A stretch of 64,000 nt of DNA, taken from assembly GCF_028858725.1 (NCBI RefSeq), contig NC_084760.1, positions 93,369,867 through 93,433,866 on the forward strand, in the 5' to 3' direction. The notes beneath the pieces are model-generated. The model saw only the letters and a list, made by a program, of their open reading frames with translations. It searched no databases and was not told the DNA's origin. Positions 23,501 through 37,000 of the stretch are shown here, piece after piece. The stretch comes from Colius striatus. Taxonomy: Eukaryota; Chordata; Aves; Coliiformes; Coliidae. Both the position numbers and the translations under genes were made by a program. The stretch's first letter is position 1. Each line of letters starts with the position of its first letter.

Positions 23501-25435
23501 GACAGCAGTAATAGCACTCTTTCCTGATTGTTAAAGCAGCCATCACAATACCAGCTGGCTTTCCCAGGCGCAAGTCAGCCACACAGCTCTGCTCCCTACA
23601 CGCACTCTGCAAATGACTGAGCAAAGAAAACAGTTTCATATGGCTGGTCCCTAGAGACTGACAAATCTGCACCTTCGTGCCATCACGCAACAGGAGGGAG
23701 CTGGAAGTTATAAACACGTAGGCGGTTTCTACCCATGAGCAAGACAGAATGGGAAATGCCAGTCTGGCCCTGGAGTGATTAATCCTGCAACTTAACCAGC
23801 ATTTGCTTCATCCTAAACAGGAATGAGTTTTCTTTAATTTACATTGATTTCCGTTAAAGCTGCTGGCCCAGATTACATCAGAGAGCTCATACTCCAACTT
23901 CCTTATCTCTGTGGAAGGGACCAGGTGCCACTTCTGTGCCAGTCTAAAGGACTGAAGAGGCCTCACAATCTGCAGAGGGCTGATATTTCCCTCCTTGAGG
24001 AGGCTGGCTTCTGCTCTGAATTTTAGGTGGTCAGTTGACTCAAGACTTTGTGAGAACTTATCAGCAACTACTGAAATCTTCCCAGGCAGCTGAGCTTTGT
24101 ACAAAAAAAAAAATCATAAAACTGGCAGGCCTTTCAGGCTAGATTCAGTTTAGTGTTTTCAGTGCCCTCTCATGCTACACCAATGCATCTGCAACAAAAT
24201 ACAGCTACACTGGGTGAAGCACTTTCCTCTAGGCTTCTTTGGTCCCAAGTCCTTCAACAGCTCTTGGGTCATAGGGGCTATACATAAGGAGTGGCCGTAA
24301 AACAAAGAAATGAATCAGAAGCGAATAGAGATGCAGAGCAATAGAGAGGATGGAAGGGTGTGCAGTGGTGAAAAAAAAGGGTAGGAAGAAATCCACTGGG
24401 TAAAGATAAACCCACCTTCCATTAGCAGGCACACTCCTAGGGAGGTAAATGGGAATGAATCTGGGCCACTAAACGTCTTGATGTATGATCTCCCAAAAGA
24501 GGAGGAGAAACAAGTCTGAATTGTTTATTAAAAAACCTTGCAAAAGCAGCATTTGGTCACACATTGGACACTTGATGGAAATACTTCCTTCTGAATTATC
24601 AAACCAGAAGCACAGAGCAGTAAGAAATAATCACAAAATGAAATGAGACTGAAGATTAAACTAGCGCGATTGAGAGGCAACATTGACAGGTGGCCAATTC
24701 AAATGGCAATAGAATAAGCACTCCAGCTAACAGTAACAGCCAAAATGCTGCCAGTGGAAGACCTGTCAGTGCAAAATGTCTTGTTTTATTAGAAACAGGG
24801 TCTTTACAAAGTATGAGAAAAAGAAAGCACAAGCTTTGCTTCTAACATTTTTTTCCCCCTTTCTAAGTATAATAGAAAAAATGCTTCATTTCCACATGCA
24901 TTGCCAGAGACTATCAGTAACACATGCAGGGAAAGAATCATGAAAAAAGGACTAGAATGCACTGTGCACACAGTGTCTTATTGCTGAGGAAATGAGCCTT
25001 GCTTATAATGATGCGTCTTGATTATTTCCCCTTTGTAAGACCATATGTTCAGTGGCCTCCAACTTGTACAAATTTTCCATGGAGCAGATTCAAGATTTCC
25101 ATGTCGAATGATTACTTCTGGATCAATGTATGGTTCAGACAAAGAAGTAAGAAGGTATCTGAAAAAAAGAGGCTGAATCGTGCTGTAGGTATAAACTCCC
25201 AGAAGTGAGATGCACAGAAAATAACTGACCACACAAAGAGGAGCCCGAGGAAGAAGAGGTCGGACGTGTGAGACTTTGCTGAGCTCCAGCATCTCTTATG
25301 GCGTGAAAGAGCAGAGAGCGTCACTTTGAATACAGCCACAACATTAATTAAACTGATACATTGCTATGTTTCTCTGATCTGCCTTAGCCACCTTAAAAGT
25401 CTGACCTGAGGGGTGAGACTCTCAGCTCTCTGTAG
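17501..25435. other. Intergenic, no recognised gene
   Basis: Nearly 8 kb with no identifiable gene. The most notable coding potential is a pair of overlapping minus-strand open frames of 215 and 212 codons (19398-20045 and 19847-20485) in a locally GC-richer patch. Neither shows a recognisable domain, and being in different frames they cannot both be one continuous gene. A-runs and C-runs occur near 22661-22684. Confidence 0.45.
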
Positions 25436-25510
25436 CATGTTTGTAAAGTGCCTCGGACAAGGAGGCTTGACCTCCCTTGTCTTCTGAGCGCTATCACAAA
25501 ATAAATGTTT
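25436..25510 (+). repeat. Possible ancient LINE tail (L2/CR1-L3-like)
   Basis: Contains TTTGTAAAGTGCCTCGGAC, then GAGCGCTATCACAAAATAAA, resembling the old vertebrate LINE 3' end in which a 'TTTGTAAAGCGCTTTGAGA' phrase is followed by 'GGCGCTATATAAAT'. Eroded; family not certain. Confidence 0.4.
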
Positions 25511-26280
25511 AAAAATAGTGGTAGCTATTATGCTGAAAGCTTTTTTCAGCTAATCTCCAAGCAGGCAGAGGCTTAGTTATGGTCCTGTGGTTGTACTGTG
25601 CGTGTGCGAAGTAGCTGCTTGACTGCACATCTTTATTTACAGGGTCTGTAGTTTATCTTTTTGTTAGAGGGTAATCATTCACACCCTGATTTTCTTAACA
25701 CTTAAGCTGGAGTTTCAGATGTCTCATCTTCCAAAAGACTGGGGAGGCAGAAGTCCCTGCTGCACAGTGGCAGACTCCATCTTTGCTTTGGCACGTGTAT
25801 CAGCATCGTGCTTCATGAGGAGGAATATCTTAGAGCAGTACATTAACCTGAGATCTTTCTGGCCTTCTGTTTTGCTGAAGTATGACTAACAAAACATCTG
25901 AGAGGAGAAGTGTTGAATTCAACATAGAAGGAAATCAGCAGAAATAAATGTGAAAAAGACCTTGGTATTTCTTGCAAAATAATGGAAATCTTAACAAAAT
26001 TAAAGGAAAAAAAAAAGATAAATCAATCTTTCCTTCAGCAGCCTGTTGCTGGGTGGCTTTTCTGTCCCATTCTACCGATAAACATCATAGATTATGTGCC
26101 AGTGTAATACAGAGAATAATAAAAGTCCTTGAATTGCCTTGTGTAGTTAGAGGAGATGACAAAAGGGGAAATGATGTCTTGATTTATGTCAGGAAATTAT
26201 CTGTTACTGATTAACTTAGTCTCTGCACTCCTGTGACCTTTAATTCCCTTACCCTCACAGCTTCTCTGGGAGGGCAGAGG
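25511..26280. other. Intergenic, no recognised gene
   Basis: Nothing identifiable. Confidence 0.5.
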
Positions 26281-26345
26281 GTGTTGTTATCCCCATTCCA
26301 CAGAAGCATAATGGCACAGGGACAGAAGAGGCTCTGCACTGCAGC
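26281..26345 (+). repeat. Possible ancient MIR-like SINE fragment
   Basis: GTGTTGTTATCCCCATTCCA followed by CAGAAGCATAATGGCACAGG resembles the MIR phrase in which 'TTATTATCCCCATTTTACAG' precedes 'AAACTGAGGCACAGAG'. Short and eroded. Confidence 0.4.
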
Positions 26346-26509
26346 AGCTGAGCCATGTACCTGTCCCTCTGCAGGGAGATCTGCCCCTCTGATTGGCCTG
26401 GCAGCCCTAGCACACCCTCACAGCACTGATTAGCCCTCTCTTTGCACTTTATCGGGTTAAAGACACAGCAAAGAAGTACTCAGAATTGAAAAAAAAAAAA
26501 AGAAGCTGT

Positions 26510-26633
26510 TCTTCAAGACTCACCTGGACATGTTCCTATGTGACTTGATCTAGGTGAACCTGCTTGTGCAGGGGGGTTGGACTAGATGATCTCTAAAGGT
26601 CCCTTCCAACCCCTACCATTCTATGATTCTATG
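26510..26633 (+). mobile_element. CR1 LINE 3' fragment
   Basis: Standard CR1 3' UTR ending in the full tail CATTCTATGATTCTATG. The 5' end abuts an A-rich run (about 26488-26501). A well-preserved, comparatively young copy. Confidence 0.93.
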
Positions 26634-29600
26634 TAAAGAAATGAACCACCGAGATCAACTTTTCATTCTTCAGTGCTCAATTCTGCTCCTCTCCAAGTCA
26701 GCAGAAGTCAGTGAATTTCCATGGGCTTGTTTAATCACAAAGGCACAGGGTCAGATGTAAATTCTGATACCGAATTTCAAGCCTGCCTCAGTTCGTTTGA
26801 ATTTTCTGATCTGTTTCAATGTTTTAAGAATGAGAAGGTCCTCTTGGAGTCAGCAGGAAAGGAAATAGCTTAAAAACATTTCCTCCCTTTATGTAAATAA
26901 GCTGCCGCTGCAGCAGCTGATGGAAGCAGCATGATTTCAACGCTATCTTATTTCAGTACATATAATATGTGTCCCTGTTGGTTGTTCAGGGTATATATAG
27001 TGCTGTATGCACTTGGGAGACTAGGAGGAGTATTTATGATGGTTAGTCCTCAGATATATGCTTAGTTTAATATTATTTTCTGATATGTACTACCTGGGTG
27101 TTTATTTGAATGAAGACGTGAGTTAGTTTGGTTTCATTCATTCTCCATTCACTTACCAGTGTACAAGAGAACAAAATTCTTGGTATGTATTTGCACAGAC
27201 ACAATACATATAAAAAACAACTCACTGGAATAAATCCAAATCCAGGACAAATAACTAAATTCTGTGATCAGCCAAGATGGAACAGAATCAACCCTACCCC
27301 CTCTGAAGTTTAGAGAGCTGACAAACCACCTGGAAACCAAGAATCATGCAAGAAGATTAGTCACACACATGCACAAATCATTCTTTAGCCCCCCCATGAC
27401 TTTCCTCAAGAGAACTACTTATTCAATTTGTGGAAAAGAAGGCAAGAATTGCAAGTTAAAGTAGTTATTTTAAACTGAGCAGTCAGCTTATTAATAACAT
27501 AATTCATATCAGGACTATTTTCCACAGTAGACAGGAAGAAAATGTTAGGCTTACGTAGAAGGCAAGATTTGCCTTAAAAATAAACCAACTGTATAACTCC
27601 ACCAAACTCCATTCTGAACTCTTTCCCAGTTTGTACAGCTTTCACTTGTACTTTCTAAAAATTAATGTTTTTCTGCAAATGTATGTTACAAGTGCATTCA
27701 AGTGCAGTTTGTAGTTAGTTATATAATCAATTAAGAAAAAAAGGTAAATTAACGCCTTCCAGCTTGTCATAATGCTGATTCAAGAGACTCAGCATCACTT
27801 TGCCAAAAGCCATCCAATAACTCTCAGAAGACAAAGAGCTGCAGTGACTGCTGCTTCAAGCTAGTGGTCTATCAAGCAAGATAACTCAAGTTTCATTCCC
27901 AGTCACACACGCTAGTCATTTAATTAAGCTCTTCCATTTCCCAAGAATTATGCAGCTCATTTAGAAAAGGCTATCCTTCTTGTTGTAACCACACATAAAT
28001 AATCTCAGTTTCCACAGTACCATTTCTCTCCCACTCCCAGTAAAAGGTCAGGAAAAGAAATAAAAACCCCCCTATTTCCAGTGTGTTCCATCTGTTAGGT
28101 CACTGAGCTCCATAGCTCACACTAACCAACTTCTCCTGTAATAAATAATTGTTTGGAGATGTCACTGCAACAATAATCTATACTTCAGGCATAGCTTTCT
28201 GCAGAGATGATTTATTCTTTGAGAATCACCTTGCTATTATTGCAATTAAATTGTTCCTATCCTACAGACGCAGCGGTGGCTGAAGACTTTCTGATAGCAT
28301 TTCTATAGGCAATCTCAGCATAACAAAAGGACATTCATTTAAGAGCTGCAGGTTTCCATCAAAGACTTTCATCTCTTGAAAATGTGTTTCAAGAGCATAT
28401 TTCCAGCACAGTTCTCTTTAACCAGAGGGTTGCTAAGGGAAGTAAAAGACCTTTTCAGGTAAGGCAATAGTTACTTACAGGATCTGACAATTGCTTCTAT
28501 TGCAGCAAAGTGTCTGCAAATTTTAGTCAAACTATTATTTGATTAGAGAAAAAAAAAATCCAAGTGCAAAAGAAATTAAAACCCCAAAACATTCCAAGGA
28601 GACTTAGCACAGCCAGGACTTGAAATTACAGCCTGTCTCACAACTGGCCACAGTTCAGAGCTGTACCTGCTCCACTCCTTTCCCAGCTCTGCTCCACCAC
28701 TTACCTGTTGTTACTGTGAACCAGATCCCAGAACTGAAGCAGTGGAAATCTGTTCTTCATCTTCTGTGAAGCTGAGCTCTCTGCCAGCTTTGCCACCTAA
28801 ATTTAATTTCTCTTTGGCCAGATAAATACCAGAGCCGGTATACAGAAAGCCTCGGGACCACATAGGGGTTGGGGGAAAAAGAACATCCCCTTCCCTAGCT
28901 GGCAGCTGTTAAATCAATCACTGATGAGAAACTACACCCTGAAGTGCCATTCACATGTTCCCACCCTTCCTTCCCAGCCAGGGCCCTACTCAAAACACCT
29001 TGGCCAGGAATTGGGCTCAGCTGACTCCAAGCACCTTTGCACGGTGAAAAAGCCAGTATATGTCTTTAACTGTTCTTTTACATCCATCTCCCTAGGTGCC
29101 TTATTTGCATGAAATTATGCCCTCATACCCAATGGCAACCTTTTATTTATTTATTTTTTAAGATTAAGAAGCTATTTATGCATGAATGTTCCCTAACATC
29201 ATGACAGCCAGGTTCTAGTGTCTGGCGGGTTCCACAGCAAGCTGTTTGGCAGGAGCAGCCAACCTACCCCAGCTACCTGCCAGATTTCTCATCCAGCCAA
29301 ATCCATCAGATACACGTCACTTATTTCAGGGACATGTTCACACACAGTGAACAACCACAGCCTACCAGGGGGTTACACTGCAAGTGACACTGGAATGGGC
29401 ACATAGCTGGAGCCTGCAGCACAAACAGCAGCCCAGAGCTGCCTGGCTCCTTCCTTTCTTGGGGAAGTGAAATTTCCCAGCTATATCTGGGCCTGCACAG
29501 TCTCTGTGGTGGTTGTGGGATGTGACTGGGGTGTGTATGAGCCACACTTCAACTGCTTGAGTGCAGCCTGAGTTTTCCTGTGGAGATACTCTGCTACAGA

Positions 29601-29802
29601 CTTTTCTGTTTTCCCCACTTGGAGAATAAGGAGCAACAAAGTAGTCGTAACCTTTTCCAGATACACAAAGGTCACCGAGACTCCAGGGTCACAGCCTCTC
29701 CTCTGCTGCTTTCCAAATGTGTGATCTCTTGCTTGGAATGTAGCTTTATGAAAGAGATAGATAATACATTTCTATATCACTTGAATGCTGCTTATTGAGG
29801 TT
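26634..29802. other. Intergenic, no recognised gene
   Basis: A+T-rich, with no named repeat or gene. A short TTTA run lies at about 29142-29160. Confidence 0.5.
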
Positions 29803-29852
29803 AACTAGTGTTTATGAGGTGCTCTGAGACTAGATGGGATATATGTATAAGT
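29803..29852 (+). repeat. Possible ancient LINE tail (L2/CR1-L3-like)
   Basis: ACTAGTGTTTATGAGGTGCT followed by CTGAGACTAGATGGGATATA resembles the same old LINE 3' phrase seen at 25436-25510 and 51390-51434. Strongly eroded. Confidence 0.3.
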
Positions 29853-30581
29853 CTGATTATTTTAATAGACTTTCACATAGTACTAAGACATTGCTATTTA
29901 CTAAGATTATTTTTTTCTAGGCTATTTTCAGCAGTAATTTCAATGTGTAACTTGGATTTATTCTCCCTTCACCTATTTAAATTGTGTCCACTAAAAAGGC
30001 TGAAAGCTCAATAAGAAATTTGAATATTGCCAGTACCTTTTATCTGAGGTAGCAGATTTGACATCTGTGAATTAGTGCAGTTCTTTGCTGAGAGGTATTA
30101 TAGTTACCGGTTTTTACCATTCAAAATATGTTCAGAGAAGGGCCTTACCATCTGTGGTCATTAAGAGCTCAGAATTCTTATCCCACAAGAACAAAAATAT
30201 GCATATAGGTATTTTACACAGGTAGCAGGCTTTCATTTATCTTAGGAAATGCTGCCAGCAATTCCATTTGGATTCAGTATTTTTGTCCTTTTATCTGCCT
30301 GGAACAATGACAAAGTTCTCTCAGTCACTTGTGAATAATCACTGTTATGAGAGAACCAAATGCTGACCATCGAGCAGACTCCTGTAGTTTCTAGAGAATG
30401 CAAAGGAGAGCTGCAGCTGCTTGACATATCTCTGAATTGTCTCTAAAGGGTTTTGAGTTTTGGACACAGCTGAGCACTGGTCTCATATCACTCTGAGAAC
30501 CTTCTCCTCCCCTTGAGTGCACAAAGATCAGAAGAATGTGCTCTCAGAAATACACACCTGTATAACTAAAAGTGGGTGCTG
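29853..30581. other. Intergenic, no recognised gene
   Basis: Nothing identifiable. Confidence 0.5.
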
Positions 30582-30765
30582 AATCACAGAATCACAGAAT
30601 GGCAGGGGTTGGAAGGAACCTTTAGATATCATCCAGTCTAATCCCCTGCTAAAGCAGGTCCACCTAGATCAGGTCACTGAGGAATTGTGTCCAGGCGGGT
30701 CTTGAAAACCTCCAGAGGAGACTCCACAATCTCCCCGGGCAGCCTGTGCCAGGGCTCTGTCACAC
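30582..30765 (-). mobile_element. CR1 LINE 3' fragment
   Basis: Starts with the tail AATCACAGAATCACAGAATG and continues through GGTTGGAAGGAACCTTTAGA and GGGCAGCCTGTGCCAGGGCT, the common CR1 3' UTR in reverse. Similarity fades near 30765. Confidence 0.92.
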
Positions 30766-32235
30766 GTGCAGCGCTTGGGCACTCTGCACATCCTCCTGGA
30801 AGTTCCTGGGTTTGAAAGCCCAGTGCATTCTGAGAGGGTGCTGAAATCTGGGGTCCTCTGCTATTAGTACAGAGAGGTGCTTAAACTGCCAGATTTCAAC
30901 GTGTGCCATTTCATGTCTGGAAACTCTCCATGCAACTATCTGGAGTTTGGGTTTAGGGATAATCTTTGTTTCTCCATGTTACTAGTTTAAAGAGTCCTAA
31001 TGTCTTTCTTGCTTTACAAAGAGTAATGCAAAATTTGGCCACAAATATGACTTGTCATTAATTTAGCAAGACAAGTGGTAGCCTTCTCAAGTGCCTCTAA
31101 GCAGTTAGAGACGTGTTCTCCTGAGTCCATTCAATGCTTCGATGGGAAGAATTACATTTTTCCTGTATAGAGTCATTTTTAATTGTTGTTATGTAAGGCA
31201 CAGTTTTATCTGGGGAGCCTGCTACTGCAGCTCTTGCAATTTAATACTTCAGGAAGATTAAAATAAAAAATGTTTTGGAGAAGCTCTATGACAACTTCAT
31301 TACTTAGCTAACTTTCATAGTTAGAAAGAGAACTCGGGCTTCTTGTTTCCTTCACAGATACAATAACTTTTTGTTTATTTCTGATTCTATAGGCAGTCTT
31401 TCCTCAGTGACAGCTGCTTGACCTATTTCAGGCATGACTGTATCAGCGTAGATAAAAAATGTAATATATTTTCTGCAGGAAAAAATGGTGATCAAACACA
31501 TGCTTGCAATAATGACTGCTTATTTATCACAAGAAGCACCTCAAAGCGTTACCAGTGGAAAGCCTGAGAAAGCTGTGTTTTCAAAAACTTGAGAGACTTG
31601 TGAGAAAACATAATTGCTTCGTTATATAAGAACGGTTTGTTGCAGCTTCTGTTACATTGCTGTGTAACAGAGACAATGCTTGTTGTTTTAACTTCTCAGC
31701 TCAGCTTTGTCACTATAAATCACTCATCAAGGGTGGTTTTTTTTTTAATTGCCTTTTGTACTCATCTGACATGAATGATATCATCAGATGAATGCTTGAT
31801 ATCATAGTAAAGCCACTTAAAAAGTTACCTTGCCTGAACCAGAGATTCCCATTGCACTGCAACAAATACAGTAATCAGCTGCATGCACACACATACTCTC
31901 TTCCAATATGATGTAAAATGAGTACAGGTGAGTCACTTTCAGAAGGTCACTACAGAAATTAGGAGTGTGTGATGAACAGTTACTGCTAGAAAAACCTGGA
32001 AACAGGAACAGTAACTTTCCAACCACCTGATCACACCCAACTCATGCCCCCTTCAGCAAAATGGGGCATTGGGACTGGCGCAAAGGAAGTCAGGATAGTT
32101 TAGGTGTAGCTCACAGGTTTATGCCAATATTAGGTATATACTTATTTAAACTATTTGGGACAAGGAATTCTTACTAGTCTCTATCCTGTGTATGTACTTA
32201 GCATGAGACACCTCAATCTTAGTAGGTCCCTGGAG
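30766..32235. other. Intergenic, no recognised gene
   Basis: Nothing identifiable. Confidence 0.5.
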
Positions 32236-32303
32236 ACGATAATGATAATAATGATGATAATAATAATAATAGTAGTAGTATTAATAATAGTGATGATGAT
32301 GTT
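32236..32303. repeat. Compound trinucleotide microsatellite
   Basis: Mixed GAT/AAT/AGT triplets: a run of ATAATAATAATAAT followed by AGTAGTAGTA and then GATGATGATG. Imperfect, about 68 bp; likely polymorphic. Confidence 0.85.
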
Positions 32304-32798
32304 GTGATTTTTAAAGATCTGTTGGTCCCAAGCTGAGAAAAAGAAATTGCCAGCTCACAGCCCCTCTCCATGAATCTGGAATATGAAATAACAACGATGA
32401 TGGCTTACCATCTGTTCAGCAACTGATGCGAAAAGGCTGGAGGATCTCAGTCCAGTTCTTAGCAGATGTCTACTGATAGCATCCATATCCATCATGGGTG
32501 TACTCACTTGCAGTCAACTGTGTGGGGAAAGCAAGATTCAACAGAGACAGTCTACACATTGCTATGCACACGTATGTCTGTAAGCTCCTTCTTGGAGCAG
32601 CGATCTGATTTTCAAACTGCCTATTTGCCTGTGTCCTGCTGACACAATGAAAAGCATTACAATAATTTGGATCAAACATGAGCCACATAGCAGATTGTTC
32701 TAGGGACCCCACTGATATGTATTCCATCACTTTAATTACGTCCATCACAAGGCAATAACAGGGGAAGCTCTGTAAAAAAACAATTCCTATTCAATAGA
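32304..32798. other. Intergenic, no recognised gene
   Basis: Nothing identifiable. Confidence 0.45.
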
Positions 32799-32838
32799 GT
32801 CATAGAATGGTAGGGTTGGAAGGGACCTTTAGAGATTC
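32799..32838 (-). mobile_element. CR1 LINE 3' tip
   Basis: Only the last 40 bases of the element remain: GTCATAGAATGGTAGGGTTGG and the start of the ACCTTTAGAGAT block. An extremely 5'-truncated insertion. Confidence 0.8.
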
Positions 32839-33704
32839 TAATGACTTATTAACACCATGGCTGAGAAATTTTCCTTTGAATTCATACTCCCCCTTCACTT
32901 ACATACTCCTTTGCTCTACCTGTAAGCTGTGTCAACTTTTCAATTTCACTTAAAAAAGTCAACATTGCACCTGCAAGCCTTAGTTTGTTTAGGAGTCTTC
33001 ATTCAGAGCTGTACAGCAAATTGTTGTTCAGTCGCCTCAGGGTTTCTATGGAAACAGAAAAAAAATGGCTGTTAATTTAAAAATACACCACAGGATATGA
33101 CTTCCAGATGAGTTATTTCGTATTTCTTTGGGCAATTACGTTTCTCACCTGCACTACAAGGTTTTTATTGCCTCTAATCTTGCTGGATCATCCCTGTAGT
33201 GTACTGAGTCAAGATGGCTCAAACCTCCTGAATAGACTCTATTTAGTACTGGGAGGTCTACTTTTCCTTGGACTAATTTCACAGGCAGATGAGATTCCCA
33301 GCTTTGGTCTTCCAGCCTTGTGGAGATCAGCAATCCTGTGCAGAATCTCCTGGAGGATCTGCTCCTGCTCTTAGTAGAACTATTGTGAGGGTGGTTGGCC
33401 TTGTGCTCTCTCGTGGCATATTACAGCTGGCCTGGAGGTGCGTGCAGCAAAGGAGAAATGGTCCATCTTTCCCTGATAAGAGAAAAAGAAACAGAGGAGA
33501 GCAAAGGGGTGGTGAGGGAAGAATGAGAGCAGATTGGCAATATATCCTGTATCTGAACAGAGGGCTAGCTCCTATTTGACCAGGAAGAGATACTTGTAAA
33601 CTGTGGGAAGTAACAAGATGAAGGCCATACGAGAACTGCTGCCGTCCTTGAGTTACAGACAAGCTGGGGAACCCAAACAACTTTTCCCCTTGAGCACTCT
33701 GTGG
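32839..33704. other. Intergenic, no recognised gene
   Basis: Contains an 88-codon plus-strand frame (33108-33374) rich in hydrophobic residues, but with no recognisable family; probably chance. Confidence 0.4.
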
Positions 33705-33812
33705 GCATAGAACGGTAGGGTTGGAAGAGACCTTTAGAGATCATCTAGTCCAACTACCCTGCAGAAGCAGGTCCACCTAGATCAGGTTGCACAGGAACCT
33801 GTCCACATATCT
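33705..33812 (-). mobile_element. CR1 LINE 3' fragment
   Basis: GCATAGAACGGTAGGGTTGG, then AGACCTTTAGAGATCATCTA and AGCAGGTCCACCTAGATCAG, all standard CR1 3' UTR in reverse. Confidence 0.92.
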
Positions 33813-33974
33813 CAGAATTTGCAAGGCCACCCATATAAAATACTCTTTTCTTACCTTCAAATACCTAGTCTTAGAACATGCACTGAGACAGTAAGACTGG
33901 AAGTTCCTGAGTCACTGGTAATGGAAGGCTGGAGATGGATTCTGAGGAAGAATCACTATCGATTTTCTTTGTTC
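33813..33974. other. Short intergenic spacer between CR1 copies
   Basis: No gene or named repeat is recognised. Confidence 0.4.
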
Positions 33975-34082
33975 TTGTACTCACTCTGAGGCCTCCTTTC
34001 TTGGCCACTGCCCAGGGACAGGATGCTGAGCCAGATGGACCTGTACTCTGAGCAAGTATGGCCTCTCTGATGTTCCTATGTA
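33975..34082 (+). mobile_element. Older CR1-family 3' end
   Basis: TTGGCCACTGCCCAGGGACA, GAGCCAGATGGACCTGTACT and the final TGATGTTCCTATG match the older sauropsid CR1-type tail (around 'AGATGGACC...GTATGGCC...TTCTTATG'). This subfamily differs from the younger copies elsewhere in the window. Confidence 0.75.
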
Positions 34083-37000
34083 AAGCATAACAAACTGGCA
34101 GTTACAAGACCCAGTAGAAGCTTTAAAATTACTGCTGCTGAATATGTCAGATTAATATCTGTTACCTCAATCCTTAAAACTCCTTATACATGCTTCTGTT
34201 TTGTAATGAAAACAACAATATTCATTAAAAGAAAAAATACTCAGAAGCATGCTATTTACTAGCTCCTTGATCAGCTATCGCTTCTAAATTTTCTAAGCTT
34301 CCAGTTGTTCAGACTAAAGCCACAAGAAAAGGTATAATTGGTACTGCAGTGAGGAATCACTAGAAGAGCAATTATTACCAACCTCTCTGTGAAGAGTTTG
34401 GAGAGCAGCCTGGAAGAGCTGCTTTCCTTGGATTATACAGGCTCATCAGGAATACAGATAGATTGTCTTCCTCTGAGCACTCCATAAGGATATCAAACCA
34501 CAGACGTGTGTTTGATGTTGATGTTGCACACAATACCTGTCAGAGAAATAACCACACTAGGTGCTATCTAATCCATCTGTTGACTGGTGTTGCTTTAAAA
34601 AATGCAATTCTTGCAATGCAATTCCTGTGTGACTTCAAGTGAGCTCACCCTTTCTCTACCGTCTGCCCTAAAGCATTACATAATTTTGCTCTAATCAACT
34701 GAACAGATGTCCAGAGTGAAATGATGTCTATGTGCTACTCATTGACTTAATCTGGGTGCTTTCAGATAGAATTAATTAATATTCCTACAGTATGTTTTAA
34801 TCTTTGAGTGTAAAGCCTTATGGCACCCAAATTAAAATGCGTTTGATACGTTAAGCTGTCTGACAGTGGTGTGAAGTGAGAATACCAAATTGAAAGGACA
34901 AGTCAAAGTAAATTGTTTCAAGAAATGGCCCAAGAAGGAAAATGATGTCACAGGGCACAAAAAGCCAGTAATGTGATCCCGATTGAGTGATGAATTTGGC
35001 CTACTCATTGATGCCAACAGGATTTTGTTGTCATTAATAAGGAAATTGAAGTTGATTTTCATGGTCTAGGATTGCAGAAGCCCTCAGAAGACAATCTGTT
35101 GAACATTATTGATAGATAATTTGCGATTATTGGTAGACTTTTTTTCTAGAAGAGTCCTGTATAATTAAAAACTGACAGATGAAGTCTGTTAGTTTTAACT
35201 TTTGTGGCACATTACCTGCTTGGGAATGTGACAGTTCATAGCACAGAACAGTATGAGGTAAACAGCAGATTGTCCACCTTAAGGAATAATTAAAATATGT
35301 CTTCCCTCCCCTCTCTGGGTTCAATAATTTCATAAACAGGTGGGATAACACTGTTATAAATTAAGCACTACAACTTGAGTACAAACATACTTGATGTAAG
35401 TGAACACAAAGGCTATATGACACTGAACCCATGCCAGTGTCTGCATGTCAGGGAGAAGAAATGGATCATCCTGTGTTTACACTGAGGACATGGAAGGAAG
35501 GAAGTTTGATTTGAAAGTCACAGCAAAGATTGTAAAAACCTGGAGGCGGGGCTCAGATCCATCTGATGCACCAATTTCTCTGTCCTTTCAAGCTGAAATT
35601 GCATACTAAATCACATTTCTTGCAGTAAATGATTCAATAGCTGCTGGTCCCTTGGCCTTAGTTCAACTGGCTGAGAAATCCACGCTTGAGCTTACTGAGT
35701 AAGCTGTTGGAGATGTGTGCTGGGATTGCTCAGAGAATATCTTCTCTGAGAGATAAATAACAATTTGTATGTGTTTGTGTATACAGATGCTTTAGGTAGA
35801 ACTGATTGCATAGCCTGCAATTAAGATGTCTCCTTACTTTCGATGTCTAATGAGTTGGATACATTTCAAGGACATGGGCTGATCTTTCCTATGTTGGCTG
35901 AGTCGGAATTAGTTTTGAAAGTTCATCCAAAAGGGAAAGATACTGAAGGAAAATACATTTAGTGCAAATTAAAAGGCCTTTCTTTTGCTTCTGGAAAGTC
36001 ATTGCACACCCCTGTTCCAGGGCTGTCACCACTAATAGGAAGTACAGCTAAAACACTGGGTTCACTGCAGAAAAAAACAAAGTCATCATTAGCTCCAAAA
36101 GGAATAGCATTTCATTGTACAGCATACTGTTTTGTGGTAGTGCAGCTTAGTTGTCCAGAACAAAGAAATGGGTACTAAATTACTTGAATTCAGCTCTACT
36201 CTTTCACCTAAGCACAGCTACTCCCTCAAGCATTTTTCTCAGGACTATTCAGTAGAGTTCCTTGCCTTCTAGGTGAAAAACAAAAGTTTAAACAGGGTTA
36301 GGGTTTTGATGGATTTTTGTAAAGACACTTTTGATAGAAGCTTATGAGTTTCTACTCCAAAATGAAAGCTAACAGCAACCATTTTGAAAGTGAAAACTCA
36401 GATAATGTTAGAAATGGACCATTGTCACACAAATATTCTCAAAATAATTTGGGATAAAATGACAATGCCACAAGACTGTTTTAATTTTGAAGCTGTTCAA
36501 GTTGTTCTTTGCTTTAAAACCCACATTTTTTAAAGTTGTATTCAGCTTACGTGTAAGGTCCCCCCACAGAAAGCAATATTGTTTTCCAAGTCTGCCCAGA
36601 TGAAGTTTTGAGCAGAGCTTTCCCTTCCATTAGGAGGGCAAACCCAATTCTGCAGAAGCCAAACACAATCCCTTCTGTGTTACTACTAACTGTACTTCAA
36701 AGTAGTTGTGAAAATGCATCTTCCTAGTGAGGCAGTCATGTTAGGAACAGTTTCAGGTCATGTGAAGTATTACTAGAGAGATAAATTAACATTGTCTTGT
36801 AAAATCTCTTACAGACAAAACACTATTTCTTAAAAAAGTATTATTGCTCGTGGCTTTGGGGACTGAGCCAAATAATGTTTAAAAAGCAGATGGGTCTCAG
36901 TTTGGTCCTTTTAATGTAATTTGGATGTACTGTGTTGAGCAAATGCCTAATAACTCTGTGGGTGTTTGCTTAGAAATGGCATTTAGATTCAATACTGCTT

